Made by a program: the position numbers and the translations under genes. A stretch of DNA of 64,000 nucleotides from Pseudomonadota bacterium. GTDB lineage: Bacteria > Myxococcota_A > Polyangia > Polyangiales > Polyangiaceae. Positions 51,686 through 60,924 of the stretch are shown piece by piece. The notes beneath the pieces were generated by a model that was given only the letters and a program-made list of their open reading frames with translations, ran no database searches and had not been told where the DNA came from. The stretch lies in contig JAEWRL010000242.1 of NCBI GenBank assembly GCA_023398955.1, positions 92,139 to 156,138 on the forward strand, read 5' to 3'. Position 1 is the stretch's first letter; every line of letters begins with the position of its first letter.

Positions 51686-53065
51686 TCAGAGGGCGCACGC
51701 GGAGACGATGCTAGGAGGCGAGAGGGGCTCCAGAGCCAGTCGCTCCAGCAGCCGGTCTGCCGGCGCAGCGCCCCTGGCGATGAGCGCAGCAAGGGGCTCC
51801 AGGTGCCGCGTCTCGTCCATACCATCGGCGTCAAGCATGGCTCGCCTGCTCAAGCCGCGCGACGCGATGTCGAGGACCTCTTGTGCCCAGTCACGAATCC
51901 AGCGTCCACCCAGGACTGCGTCCAGGCCATGGATTGAGGCTGGCTCGAGCGCCGACTGTGCCATCGGGAGCTCGAGGCCGAGGGCCAACTGCTCGGCTTC
52001 GGCGAGCGCCCTGTTGTCGTACAGGAGACCCGTGAAAAGCGCAGGAACCGCGGGCGTGAGATCGCGGGGGAGGGCGTCGCAGCAGCGAACCTCCAGGGTC
52101 GTCTTGAGGCGTGCTTCGGGGAAGAGTGAAGCCAGGTGCAGGCGCCAGTCGTCCAGCGTTGGATAATGGCCCTCGAACCCATCGGTCATGAAGCGACGAA
52201 ATGTCTGTCCCGTATTGGCAAGAACGCGACCGTCGCGCTTGAACATGAACATGCCCGCATCCAGCGCCCACTCCACGTAGTCGGCGTACGAAGGGAGCGA
52301 CCTACCCCAGAGTCGACCGATGAGACCGGAGCGGCTGGGATCCATGCGCTGCCACACCTGCTGGCGCACGCTCTTGGCCGCAGCAACCCTCCCCTCGAAA
52401 AGGGGAGCATTGGCGAACATCGCCTGAAACACCGGAGTGAAACGCAGCAACACGCGCAGTTTGCGCATGGCGTCCTCTTCATCCGAGAAGTCGAAATTCG
52501 CCTGCACTGTCGCGGTCCGCCGCATCATGTCCCACGCGCCAGCGCCACGGCTCGGGAGATAGTCGCGCATGATTGAGTAACGCTGCTTCGGCACCCAATC
52601 CAACTCCCGCTGAGTCGCCAGCGGGTGAAAACCGGTCCCAAGCCAAGTAATCTCCAGCTCTCGCGATACTTCTGCGATTTCCTCGAGGTGCTCCGCAAAC
52701 CCGGCGGCCGCTTCGTGAACGGTGAACCCTGGAGCGCCGCTCAGCTCCAGCTGGCTGCCTGGCTCGAGGGTCATGGCCGCCCCATGGCGCCTCAGCGCAA
52801 TGACAGGGCCGTCTTCGTATTCGCTCTCCGGACTCCAGCCCGCGTAGGTCTGCAGCGCGTTCAGCAAGGCCCCGACGCCTCGATCGCCTTGATACCGAAG
52901 CGGCGCAGCCGCCGGGCCCTGCACCCCAAACTTCTCCGCTTCGATACCAATACGCCAGAGCTCTGGTGGCTTTTCCGCGGCGCGGAAGACATCGAGCAAG
53001 TCGTCGAAGCCCAGCTTGGCCGGACACCACGTCCGGGGAAGATGACACGGAAGTGGTTGAGTCAT
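51686..53065 (-). CDS. gshA: Glutamate-cysteine ligase (plant-type)
   Basis: A 459-residue enzyme joining glutamate and cysteine in the first step of glutathione synthesis. Marks of the plant/proteobacterial GCS2 type: RIGIEAEKFGV, MTLEPGSQLELSGAP, WLGTGFHPLATQREL, MRRTATVQANFDFSDEEDAM and FMTDGFEGHYPTLDDW. The ATG at 53065 is preferred over a TTG two codons earlier. No gshB is adjacent. It follows the methyltransferase-like gene by 17 bases and is probably in its operon. Confidence 0.9.
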   Translation of the reverse strand: MTQPLPCHLPRTWCPAKLGFDDLLDVFRAAEKPPELWRIGIEAEKFGVQGPAAAPLRYQGDRGVGALLNALQTYAGWSPESEYEDGPVIALRRHGAAMTLEPGSQLELSGAPGFTVHEAAAGFAEHLEEIAEVSRELEITWLGTGFHPLATQRELDWVPKQRYSIMRDYLPSRGAGAWDMMRRTATVQANFDFSDEEDAMRKLRVLLRFTPVFQAMFANAPLFEGRVAAAKSVRQQVWQRMDPSRSGLIGRLWGRSLPSYADYVEWALDAGMFMFKRDGRVLANTGQTFRRFMTDGFEGHYPTLDDWRLHLASLFPEARLKTTLEVRCCDALPRDLTPAVPALFTGLLYDNRALAEAEQLALGLELPMAQSALEPASIHGLDAVLGGRWIRDWAQEVLDIASRGLSRRAMLDADGMDETRHLEPLAALIARGAAPADRLLERLALEPLSPPSIVSACAL

Positions 53066-53082
53066 GCGCAAGGTCAGGTGAG

Positions 53083-54015
53083 CTAGTCGGTCGGTGGCCG
53101 CCGGTCGATCTCAGTGTCGGATCGCGTTGCTGGCAAGGAAGGATGGAGAGCGCCGAGGGCTTGCGCAAGTGCCGCCGTGTGAGCTTCCGTCGTTCCTGCG
53201 CCGCCTCCGATAATTCGGGCACCGCAAGCATCGAGCTCCAGGGCATGATCGGCCCACGCCACCGGATTCGCGGCCTGATCTGGAAACCCTCGGACGCTTT
53301 CTGCACTCGACGCGAGCAGCACGCCCAGCACACACCCTTCCGGCGGGTCGGTGAGCTTCTGTAGCTGACTCACTCCTGCCCCCACGGAGGGCACCTCGAA
53401 GAGTATCGCGGAAGCGCCAGCCTCTTGGAGCGCACGAGCGAGGGGCGCCAGCGGGTCATCCGCGCCAACATCGCCGTGCTTGCCACATTCGATGACCGCC
53501 CAGGTGGGCAGATCCGTACCAGCGGCAGCAACGACCGCCGCCATCAGTCCGAGGCGGGACCCCTGGCCACGCGCCACCATGAGGTCCACGCCAGCCATGG
53601 CGACTCGGGCAGCGTGCTCCTTCATCTCTTCGTGAAGGCGGTCCGCCGCGATGGGCCCGACCATGTCCGAGCCGAGCACTCCTGCCACCGCGACTGGACG
53701 CATGGCCTTCGCCGCCGCCTCTTGTGCAAGCTCCACGGCAAGTCCGGTAAGCATTGCAGCCCGGTGCTGCATGCCCACCTCTGCCAACGCTCGTGGTGTC
53801 GTGTCGGCCGTCAGCGCGCACGTCACGTCGACGAGGCTCTGTGCTTCGGCCTGATGGTGACGCAGCACGTCCAAAGGACGCTGCCGCAGAAGCAGACCCA
53901 GCGCGCCTGGCGTATCCAAGGTGACGCCACGCGCCCGAAAGGCTGCACCAGCGTCGCTGTCGAGTACGAGTGGCTTACCGGATACTAAACGATGGCTGAT
54001 GCGGGCGAGGCTCAT
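53083..54015 (-). CDS. Homocysteine S-methyltransferase-fold protein lacking the zinc cysteines
   Basis: A 310-residue TIM barrel of the homocysteine S-methyltransferase family (LVLDSDAGAAFRARGVTLDT at the start, VAVAGVLGSDMVGPIAADRL, GVDLMVARGQGSRLGLMAAV, ARIIGGGAGTTEAHTAALAQ at the end). Active members hold zinc through three Cys: one after strand 6 and the GGCCGT pair. Here the pair is Gly272-Ala273 in GGGAGT and the first Cys is absent too. Zinc-dependent methyl transfer to homocysteine is therefore unlikely; the fold may serve another thiol, be regulatory, or be decaying. It precedes gshA in the same direction. Confidence 0.82.
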   Translation of the reverse strand: MSLARISHRLVSGKPLVLDSDAGAAFRARGVTLDTPGALGLLLRQRPLDVLRHHQAEAQSLVDVTCALTADTTPRALAEVGMQHRAAMLTGLAVELAQEAAAKAMRPVAVAGVLGSDMVGPIAADRLHEEMKEHAARVAMAGVDLMVARGQGSRLGLMAAVVAAAGTDLPTWAVIECGKHGDVGADDPLAPLARALQEAGASAILFEVPSVGAGVSQLQKLTDPPEGCVLGVLLASSAESVRGFPDQAANPVAWADHALELDACGARIIGGGAGTTEAHTAALAQALGALHPSLPATRSDTEIDRRPPTD

Positions 54016-54110
54016 GCAGGCAGCTCCCTAACGGCACGCCAGGCGTCGCGACCAGTCCCCGCCGTTCGGGCACCGGCACGAGCGCTTCTTGAAGGAGTCT
54101 AGTAGCCCTC

Positions 54111-54136
54111 GGCTGCGGCGCCGGGACCCCGCAGCC
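54111..54136 (-). terminator. 8-bp hairpin between the VWA operon and the methyltransferase-like gene
   Basis: GGCTGCGG and CCGCAGCC are perfect inverted copies around a 10-nt loop, in the 189-base gap after the VWA gene. GC-rich; no T-run follows, so the terminator call is tentative. Confidence 0.4.
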
Positions 54137-54204
54137 AGTTGGGGCGGGACCAGAGCACCAAAGCAAAGGAGTCTTCGTTTATCGGCGCTGCCCATGGGCA
54201 TGGC

Positions 54205-56952
54205 CTAGGACGCTCTTGTACGCACAAACCGGCGATCGAACAAGCGGACTCGTCTCAGAAGAAGGTCGATAAGAAGCACCGCCAGCGCCGCCAGCACGGC
54301 ACGGCTCCAAAGCGCCGTGTGATATCGTACCCTTGCGCCCGCGGGGTCGTACACCGTGCCAGGCAGTGGATCTACCGCACCAGCTCCCAGGACCGCCAAG
54401 CGCGTCATCCGATCCAGGTCAGGCGCGAAGCTCGAATACTCGTGCGGATAGGGATTCGATACCCGACCGAAGCTCACTCGGGCCTCAGTGCGCCCGGAAC
54501 TCGTGCCATCGGGGCGGTGCTCCGCTCGCAGCAGGAAAGAGCCGTATTCGTCCGCCCGGAATCGAGCCTCGTAGCGACCAGGAGCCGTCTGCCGCATGGC
54601 CACCTCACGCTCTCGAGAGCTGGGGAATGGACCACGCAATGTCAGCCTCGAGACGAGATCGTTCTCGAACCGCTCGGCAGGCGTGAAGGCATCCACGACG
54701 GCGCGGATCTCGTCGCCAACGACCTCCGTCTCCATGTCAATTTCCTGACGGCGCTCGTGGCGCATGTGTTCTCTCACCAGCTGGCCCCAGAACTTGCTGA
54801 ATCCACTCCAAGTCAGCCAATCCACTGCCCAATGGTTTTTCACGTCGCTCGTCCATGCGAGAGCGTGTCCGAGCCCGACGCGCCAACGTGCCAGAATCGG
54901 CTCTCCACGATCGCTCGCCAGGATGAGCTGCGCGGGCGGCGGCTTCAGCTCCGTCGCCACGTAGCCATGGAGCAGCGGCGCCGAACCAATGGCCACACCC
55001 TTCAGGAAATCGGCAGGAGCAACTGGCTGAACAGGGAACCACTCTTCGACAGCTGCTTGCCGAGCGACCATCTCCGTTTCGCGGGTGAAGATTCGCGGCA
55101 GGTTCGCCGGATCCGGCACGTCATGGTAGCGTCCCCCCCCCGCCTCGGCGATCGAACGAAGAAAGGGTCTGTCCACTCCCGCGCCAAGTCCTACCGTCGT
55201 AACCGTGATGGCCTCCGAGACCATGGCGCGCACGAGCTCGATGACGCCTTCCTTCGACGCTTGGCCATCGGTGAGGAGGACGACATGCTTCTTCCTCGCT
55301 TGCACGACGCTGACATCCTGATACGCCATATCAAGCGCTCTGAAGACCTCCGTACCACCACCTGGTTGGATGGCAGCAATCTCGTTCTGGATGCGAGTTC
55401 TATAGCGGGCCGGTTGGGTGCGGACATAGCGCTTCGGAGTCGAGTCGAAGGCAATCACCTCGATGAGATCGTCTCCGCTGAGGGTCTCGAGCGTCGCACG
55501 GCAGGCAGCCTTGGCCATTTCCATGGGGGGTCCGCTCATGGACCCGGAGCGGTCGATGACCAGGACCATGGCCACGCTCGGCGTATCGCGGCGACGTTGC
55601 ACATCCATTCGCACCGGGAGCAAACGTTCCATGGTCGTGTCACCCCACCCTCCCAGGCCGAAACCTTGTTCACCACCGGCGAATAGGAATCCGCCGCCCA
55701 GGTCGCGCACGTAGCGCTCGATGAGCGCCTGTGCCTCGAGCCTCAGGGCCTCCTTGGGGAGGTCGGAAACGACGACGAAGTCATAGCGGGCGAGTTCCTG
55801 GAGGGATCCTGGAAAGGCCACGGGACCGCGCGTCTCGACATCGAACTGGTGCGCGGCCAGAGCACCTGCCAGATAACGTGCACCGGAAGGCTGGCCGTCG
55901 ACGAGCAGAACTCGTGGTCGCCCCGGGACTTCAATGGTGCTGGCAAAGCGGTTGTTCTCCGCGAATCTGTCGACGCCAATTCGATCGAGCTCGAGGCGGT
56001 AGGTGACCTCGCCGCCAACCCGCACCACGCTCTCGAACTCGAGCTTGTTCTGCCCTGGCTCTAGCTGTACCTCGCGAACTCCGTCGAGGCCGTTGAGGGT
56101 CTGGCCCTGGTAGAGACGCGCGCGCGCCTTGGTGGGACGGCTGGCATAAACGCGGCCCACCACCTTGAAGGACTGGCCGACATCCACTCTCTCCGGGAGG
56201 TCAAGGGCGCTCACGGCCACCTCGCCCGGAGGCGGGTTCCTGTAGGGTACAGTGAAAATCTTAGCCCCGAGCTCGCGTGCTCGTGTTGCTTCACTCAAAA
56301 CGTCACCGGATGTCTCACGGCCGTCGCTCAGCACGACCAGCCGTTTGAGGTAACCAGGAGGAACCAGCCCGTGAGCGAACCGCAGGGCAGCTTCGATGTC
56401 AGTCGCGGCGCTCTCGCGACCCGGCGGGTGCCGCAGCTGCTCCGCGGAAGGGATCCGCTCACCTTCGGGCACCGGCAAGGATCGCGGACGAGCAGCAAAG
56501 GTCACCACCTCGATCCTATCCTCTTCGGCACGAGCGCGGCGCATGGCATCGATGGTTGTACGGGCTCTCTCGAGCGACTCCCGTGCCACCGAGTCCGACA
56601 CGTCAATAAGCACCACGGTCGCAACCCGCGCCGTGTCCACGGCCCGTACGGGCTTCGCGAGTGCCACCGCCAGCAGCACGAAGAACAAGCCACGGGCGGC
56701 GAGGAGCAACCCTCGCTGTAACGGCGGAAGGTCTGCAAGGGAGCGCATGGATCCGAGCATGAGGAGGGGCAGGACGAGCACCAAGCCGAGCCAACGCGGC
56801 GCGGTGAGCTCGTACTCGTGTCCAGACCAGCCCCAGGCGAGGCTCTGCGCATCGACACGCCAGGCGAAGTGGAAGTACGAGACGCCCAAGCCAAGGGCGA
56901 CCAACGCGCTGACAAGCAACCACAGCACCGTCGAGGAACGCCGCTGGGTCAT
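54205..56952 (-). CDS. Large VWA-domain membrane protein
   Basis: A 915-residue integral membrane protein, last of the MoxR operon. Several helices lie at the N-terminus (up to ~100) and one near the C-terminus. Between them: a first VWA domain (VVLIDVSDSVARES, MIDAS Asp117-Ser119-Ser121), a beta domain, a class I glutamine-amidotransferase-like domain (RPRVLLVDGQPSGARYLAGA then GGGFLFAGGEQGFGLGGWGD, without an obvious catalytic Cys), a second VWA domain (VIDRSGSMSGPP, Asp467-Ser469-Ser471), and a beta-rich end. Both MIDAS sites look intact. The ATGA overlap with the upstream VWA gene sets the start at 56952. Confidence 0.9.
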   Translation of the reverse strand: MTQRRSSTVLWLLVSALVALGLGVSYFHFAWRVDAQSLAWGWSGHEYELTAPRWLGLVLVLPLLMLGSMRSLADLPPLQRGLLLAARGLFFVLLAVALAKPVRAVDTARVATVVLIDVSDSVARESLERARTTIDAMRRARAEEDRIEVVTFAARPRSLPVPEGERIPSAEQLRHPPGRESAATDIEAALRFAHGLVPPGYLKRLVVLSDGRETSGDVLSEATRARELGAKIFTVPYRNPPPGEVAVSALDLPERVDVGQSFKVVGRVYASRPTKARARLYQGQTLNGLDGVREVQLEPGQNKLEFESVVRVGGEVTYRLELDRIGVDRFAENNRFASTIEVPGRPRVLLVDGQPSGARYLAGALAAHQFDVETRGPVAFPGSLQELARYDFVVVSDLPKEALRLEAQALIERYVRDLGGGFLFAGGEQGFGLGGWGDTTMERLLPVRMDVQRRRDTPSVAMVLVIDRSGSMSGPPMEMAKAACRATLETLSGDDLIEVIAFDSTPKRYVRTQPARYRTRIQNEIAAIQPGGGTEVFRALDMAYQDVSVVQARKKHVVLLTDGQASKEGVIELVRAMVSEAITVTTVGLGAGVDRPFLRSIAEAGGGRYHDVPDPANLPRIFTRETEMVARQAAVEEWFPVQPVAPADFLKGVAIGSAPLLHGYVATELKPPPAQLILASDRGEPILARWRVGLGHALAWTSDVKNHWAVDWLTWSGFSKFWGQLVREHMRHERRQEIDMETEVVGDEIRAVVDAFTPAERFENDLVSRLTLRGPFPSSREREVAMRQTAPGRYEARFRADEYGSFLLRAEHRPDGTSSGRTEARVSFGRVSNPYPHEYSSFAPDLDRMTRLAVLGAGAVDPLPGTVYDPAGARVRYHTALWSRAVLAALAVLLIDLLLRRVRLFDRRFVRTRAS

Positions 56953-58832
56953 TCCGTCCACCGCCGATGGTACGTGATCCACTCAACCGCAACGATCAAC
57001 GCCGCTGCGAGCAGGAGGTAAACCCACGGGGCGCCCGTCGCCTTCGAGTCGAACCCCGAGACAGCCTTCGCTTTTCGTTCACCGAGGCGCCACTCTCTGC
57101 GCGGCGCGATGTAGCTCTCGGCCGGAGACACCAGATTGGCGGCCATGCCGACCACGGGCTCCGGACCGTCGCCGAACAGCTCATAGAACCCCGCCCGGTC
57201 TCCGGAGAAGGAGGCACGCCCGTCGCGCACTGGCACGAAACGTTGTTGACCTTCTGGGCCCCTGACGCGCACTCGGCTCAAGCCCCCTGGCACCGGAACC
57301 TCCCATAACTCCCCCGTATGATATGACACGAGATAGTTCGTATCCTGCTCGACGAACCGATGAATGACATTCAGCACAAAGAGGGGCCAGGCCGTGCGCA
57401 AGACCCAGTCACTCTGTCTGGGATCGAACCCGAGGACCACGTACCGCATACCATCCTGGGTTTTTCCTTCCACCAGCAGGGGCCCGTGCGCGCTAGCCGC
57501 TACCACGTGATCGCCCTTCGACGGCTCAAGGACGGTACCTTCCAACGCTTGTATATCCCCGATGGCCATCCATCGCAGCAGCGCGCTGTCCTCGTCCCAC
57601 CGATCGAAACCGAACATCTCGATGCGGCGCCCGCGCCGCACTGGGCTTCCCTCCCTGGGTGGGTCCAAATAGAGCGCCGCCCCGGTGCGTGGCACCCGCG
57701 GCGGCGCAACACGGTCGAAGATGACGACATCGTAACTGCCACTAGGCGGGTAGTCCCCCGGCGCGATGAGATCGGCATCCAAGTATTCGTCGAGCAGCAG
57801 GGCCGCTTGCAGATAGTTGTTTCCGTCGGAAACAAGGAGAACGCGAGCCCGTTGGCGCTCGGGCACAAGGGCAAAGGCGTGGTCGTCGACGGGAAGCCAG
57901 TCTCGGCCTCCCCGGCTGATGCGAAGCTCGGCCTCCAGTCGCCGCGCCGCCCCCGCGAGCTCTTCGTGAAAGCGCCGTAGCGTCTCCCCCGGCGCGAGAA
58001 CGGCGCGGGACACGGCAACTACCGAACCATCGCCGAGGAGGGTGAGTTCCACCTCCAACTCACCCTCCGAAGGGTTCGTCAACTCCACCATCGCCTCGTA
58101 CCGAGACATGTCGAGCGGATAGCGGCGCACTGAAAACCCGGTAATGGCTGCGTTGCCATCCCTCACGCCGATGGGCTCGAACTGCAGTTCAACGTCACCG
58201 AGGTCGAGCCGGTTTGCGTCAACCTCATCGAGCTCGTTTCCCCCATCGCTGAGCAGGACGATCGTTGCCGCTGGTACGCCGCTCAGTGCTGCCGAGGCGA
58301 GCTCGAGTCCCCGCACGAGGTCCCCTTCTGTGTCCCGTGCCTCGATGGCATCGATCGCGTTCAGCAGCTCTCCGCGGTCGTTCGTCATGGTGGAGAGCGG
58401 CGTCGCACGCCGCCCCACGGCAGCGATGGCCATGCGATCCCTGGGTCCAAGGCCGTGAACCATTTCACGGAGGCGCCGCTTGGCTACCTCGATGCGGTTC
58501 GGCTGAACGTCCCGGGACTGCATGGAGGCGCTCTCATCCACCAGAACGAAGTAGGTCCGGACCTTGTCAGGATCTACGCCGCGCCGCGGATCCCCCAGGG
58601 CGAGCACCAGCAGGGCCACGACCGTGAGCTGCACCAGGAGCGATAGGAATCGCTTGAGACGCGCGAAGAAGGTGCTCCTTTCGCTGTCATGCAGGATTCG
58701 TTGCCACAGCCCAACGAACGGGACCGCTATCGGTCGCCGGCGTAACCTCAACATGTACAGTGCGACGACGAGCGTGGCGGCAACCCCGCCCAACGCAGCC
58801 ATCGACGCCGTGGACCACCCGAGAAAGGTCAT
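56949..58832 (-). CDS. BatA/VWA membrane protein
   Basis: A 627-residue protein with an N-terminal BatA-type pair of helices (MAALGGVAATLVVALYMLRL and FLSLLVQLTVVALLVLALGD) around a basic loop, a VWA domain (YFVLVDESASMQSRD, Asp99-Ser101-Ser103), beta domains with VLLVSDGNNYLQAALLLDEY (an amidotransferase-like fold), and a last helix (APWVYLLLAAALIVAVEWI). This is the typical BatA-family membrane component downstream of MoxR/DUF58. The start is the ATG at 58832, sharing one base with the DUF58 stop; the codon before it is TTG. Confidence 0.9.
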   Translation of the reverse strand: MTFLGWSTASMAALGGVAATLVVALYMLRLRRRPIAVPFVGLWQRILHDSERSTFFARLKRFLSLLVQLTVVALLVLALGDPRRGVDPDKVRTYFVLVDESASMQSRDVQPNRIEVAKRRLREMVHGLGPRDRMAIAAVGRRATPLSTMTNDRGELLNAIDAIEARDTEGDLVRGLELASAALSGVPAATIVLLSDGGNELDEVDANRLDLGDVELQFEPIGVRDGNAAITGFSVRRYPLDMSRYEAMVELTNPSEGELEVELTLLGDGSVVAVSRAVLAPGETLRRFHEELAGAARRLEAELRISRGGRDWLPVDDHAFALVPERQRARVLLVSDGNNYLQAALLLDEYLDADLIAPGDYPPSGSYDVVIFDRVAPPRVPRTGAALYLDPPREGSPVRRGRRIEMFGFDRWDEDSALLRWMAIGDIQALEGTVLEPSKGDHVVAASAHGPLLVEGKTQDGMRYVVLGFDPRQSDWVLRTAWPLFVLNVIHRFVEQDTNYLVSYHTGELWEVPVPGGLSRVRVRGPEGQQRFVPVRDGRASFSGDRAGFYELFGDGPEPVVGMAANLVSPAESYIAPRREWRLGERKAKAVSGFDSKATGAPWVYLLLAAALIVAVEWITYHRRWTE

Positions 58833-59770
58833 CAACGCAGGAAGCCTCCGCTGCGGAAGACCCGGAGCACGAGCTCGTCGAAGGCAACCTCCACATTCGC
58901 CTCGAAATAGGGGACGTGCTTGGCTCTACAGAAGCGCTCGATTTCCTGCTTGTAGGCGTGCCAGGTGGCGTTCATTCGCGCGAGGACGCGCGCCGTTACC
59001 GTCAGCTCTCTCTGCTCTCCCGTTTCGCAGTCGACCAGACGAACATCTCCCCGCAGGCGAGGATTTGCATCCAAGGGATCAACAATATGAAGCACATATG
59101 GCTCAAACCGATTGTACCGCAGAACGTTGATAGCACCCTCAAACCCGTGCGAATCATAGAGATCGCTCAACAGCACGGCAATGCCGGGACGCTTGTGCTG
59201 CGCGACGAACGTCTTGAGCGCCTCGTGCAGGTCGGTACTCCCCCCAGGAGCAACCTCATTCAGATAGCGGAGGACACTGAATATCCGTGACTTACCGCGC
59301 GTAGTCGGCAGCCGTGACGCCACCTGATCCGTCACTCCGGCAATGGTAACCCGGTCCAGGTTGGCAAGCCCTACGTAGGCAAGGGCTGCACACAGGCGCT
59401 TGGCGTGAGCGAACTTCCTGCTGCCCTGAAAGGCCATTGACCGAGAGCAGTCCAGGATGAAGTAGATGCTTAGATCCTCTTCTTCTTCGTACAAACGAAC
59501 GAGCAGGCGCCCGAAGCGTTCATAAACGTTCCAATCCACGCTGCGAAAGTCATCACCGGAGGCGTAGTCACGGTAGTCCGCGAATTCGATCCCGCTGCCC
59601 TTCTTCTTGCTGCGACGCTCTGCGCGGACGCGTCCGGAGAAGACCCTCCGGCTCACGATGGCGAGGGTCTCGAGTCGCCGCTGGAACTCCTCGTCAAAGA
59701 GATCCGGCGTACGGTCTCGAGCCTGCTCTCGAGGGGGAGAAGAACCGGAAAGCCAACGGAGCACATCCAT
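58832..59770 (-). CDS. DUF58 (VWA-like) protein
   Basis: A 312-residue cytoplasmic protein with the DUF58 hallmark SGIEFADYRDYASGDDFRSV followed by DWNVYERFGRLLV, and a VWA-like fold (YFILDCSRSMAFQG, Asp107-Ser109-Ser111; VLLSDLYDSHGF). DUF58 proteins act with MoxR ATPases, probably as the adaptor to the membrane VWA partners. The ATG at 59770 is 19 bases after the MoxR stop. Confidence 0.93.
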   Translation of the reverse strand: MDVLRWLSGSSPPREQARDRTPDLFDEEFQRRLETLAIVSRRVFSGRVRAERRSKKKGSGIEFADYRDYASGDDFRSVDWNVYERFGRLLVRLYEEEEDLSIYFILDCSRSMAFQGSRKFAHAKRLCAALAYVGLANLDRVTIAGVTDQVASRLPTTRGKSRIFSVLRYLNEVAPGGSTDLHEALKTFVAQHKRPGIAVLLSDLYDSHGFEGAINVLRYNRFEPYVLHIVDPLDANPRLRGDVRLVDCETGEQRELTVTARVLARMNATWHAYKQEIERFCRAKHVPYFEANVEVAFDELVLRVFRSGGFLR

Positions 59771-59789
59771 GATGCTTGCCGGCAAGCGC

Positions 59790-60794
59790 CTAGGTGGAAG
59801 CAGCCTCGGCGACGCTCTCGAGTATCTCACCGATCACATCGTCCGGCCTGACACCCTCTGCTTCTCCTTCGAAACTCATGATGATGCGATGCCGCAATGC
59901 AGCATGGGCAACGTCCCGCACGTCGTCCATGGCTGCGGCATATCGGCCGTCCAACAATGCACCGATCTTCGCGCCGAGCAGGAGCGCCTGCGCACCCCGC
60001 GGCGACGCCCCAGTCCTAACGAAACGCCTCACCTGCGGCGAAGCGTCGGGGTGCTCTGGGTGAGTCGCTTCGATGACGCGAATCGCGTAATCTTGCACGG
60101 GGTACGACGCGGGTATCGTACGAACGAGCCGCTGAATCCCGAGAATATCCTCTCGCCCCAGGACCGGCTGCAATGCCCGGTGCTCGTCACTCGTGGTCCG
60201 CTCGACGATCCCGTGCAGCTCTTCGCGGGAGGGGAACGGTACATGGAGCTTGAAGAAGAAACGGTCAAGCTGAGCTTCGGGTAGTGGATAAGTACCTTCC
60301 ATCTCGAGCGGATTCTGAGTGGCCAAAACGACGTAGGGCGCCTCGAGCTCGTGACTGACGCGACCGACCGTTACTCGGCGCTCCTGCATAGCCTCCAGGA
60401 GGGCGCTCTGAGTCTTCGGGGTCGCCCGATTCACCTCGTCGGCTAGTACAATGTTCGCGAAGATCGGGCCCCTCCGAAACTCGAACCGATGCTTGCCAGC
60501 TGCATCCTCGTCGATGACAGTCGTGCCGATGATGTCCGCCGGCATCAGGTCCGGGGTGAATTGGATCCGGGAGAACTGAAGACCCAGACTCTCGGCCAGG
60601 GTACGCACGAGCAGCGTTTTCCCTAGCCCCGGGACCCCCTCCAAGAGCGCGTGGGAGCCAGCCAGCATGCACGTGACGACGCCCCGGACGACGCGGTGGT
60701 GCCCTACGATCACCGTGCCAACCGCTTCCTCGAGGCGCCCAATGCTCGCACGAGCATCTTCGACCTGTCGTTTCATTTCATCAGCCTCGGACAT
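59790..60794 (-). CDS. MoxR family AAA+ ATPase
   Basis: A 334-residue AAA+ ATPase. Walker A GVPGLGKT (53-60), Walker B IVLADEVNRA, sensor ATQNPLEMEGTYPLPEAQLD, and the ASPRGAQALL helical-domain motif are all intact. MoxR proteins are chaperone-like ATPases that work with VWA proteins in metal-centre insertion, envelope stress or complex assembly. It is followed by DUF58 and two VWA membrane proteins. Confidence 0.95.
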   Translation of the reverse strand: MSEADEMKRQVEDARASIGRLEEAVGTVIVGHHRVVRGVVTCMLAGSHALLEGVPGLGKTLLVRTLAESLGLQFSRIQFTPDLMPADIIGTTVIDEDAAGKHRFEFRRGPIFANIVLADEVNRATPKTQSALLEAMQERRVTVGRVSHELEAPYVVLATQNPLEMEGTYPLPEAQLDRFFFKLHVPFPSREELHGIVERTTSDEHRALQPVLGREDILGIQRLVRTIPASYPVQDYAIRVIEATHPEHPDASPQVRRFVRTGASPRGAQALLLGAKIGALLDGRYAAAMDDVRDVAHAALRHRIIMSFEGEAEGVRPDDVIGEILESVAEAAST

Positions 60795-60924
60795 CTCGGC
60801 TCACCTCTCGCTTCGGCTGGCACAGTAGCGGCTGCACGGCAACCCAGTCCTCGGAAATGCGCCCCGCGTCGCTGGAGCAGCCGCAAAGCTGCTTTTGATG
60901 TTCTCCCGATGCCCTTCGACCGAT

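Noticed and set aside
54139..55686. A 515-codon open frame antisense to the large VWA gene
   Set aside because: Shadow of high-G+C codon bias; the encoded sequence is Arg/His-rich without domains, and the VWA gene on the other strand has clear motifs.
55731..56006. A catalytic glutamine amidotransferase in the VWA protein
   Set aside because: The fold-like segment VLLVDGQPSGARYLAG lacks an evident catalytic Cys-His-Glu triad; such domains in this family are usually non-catalytic.
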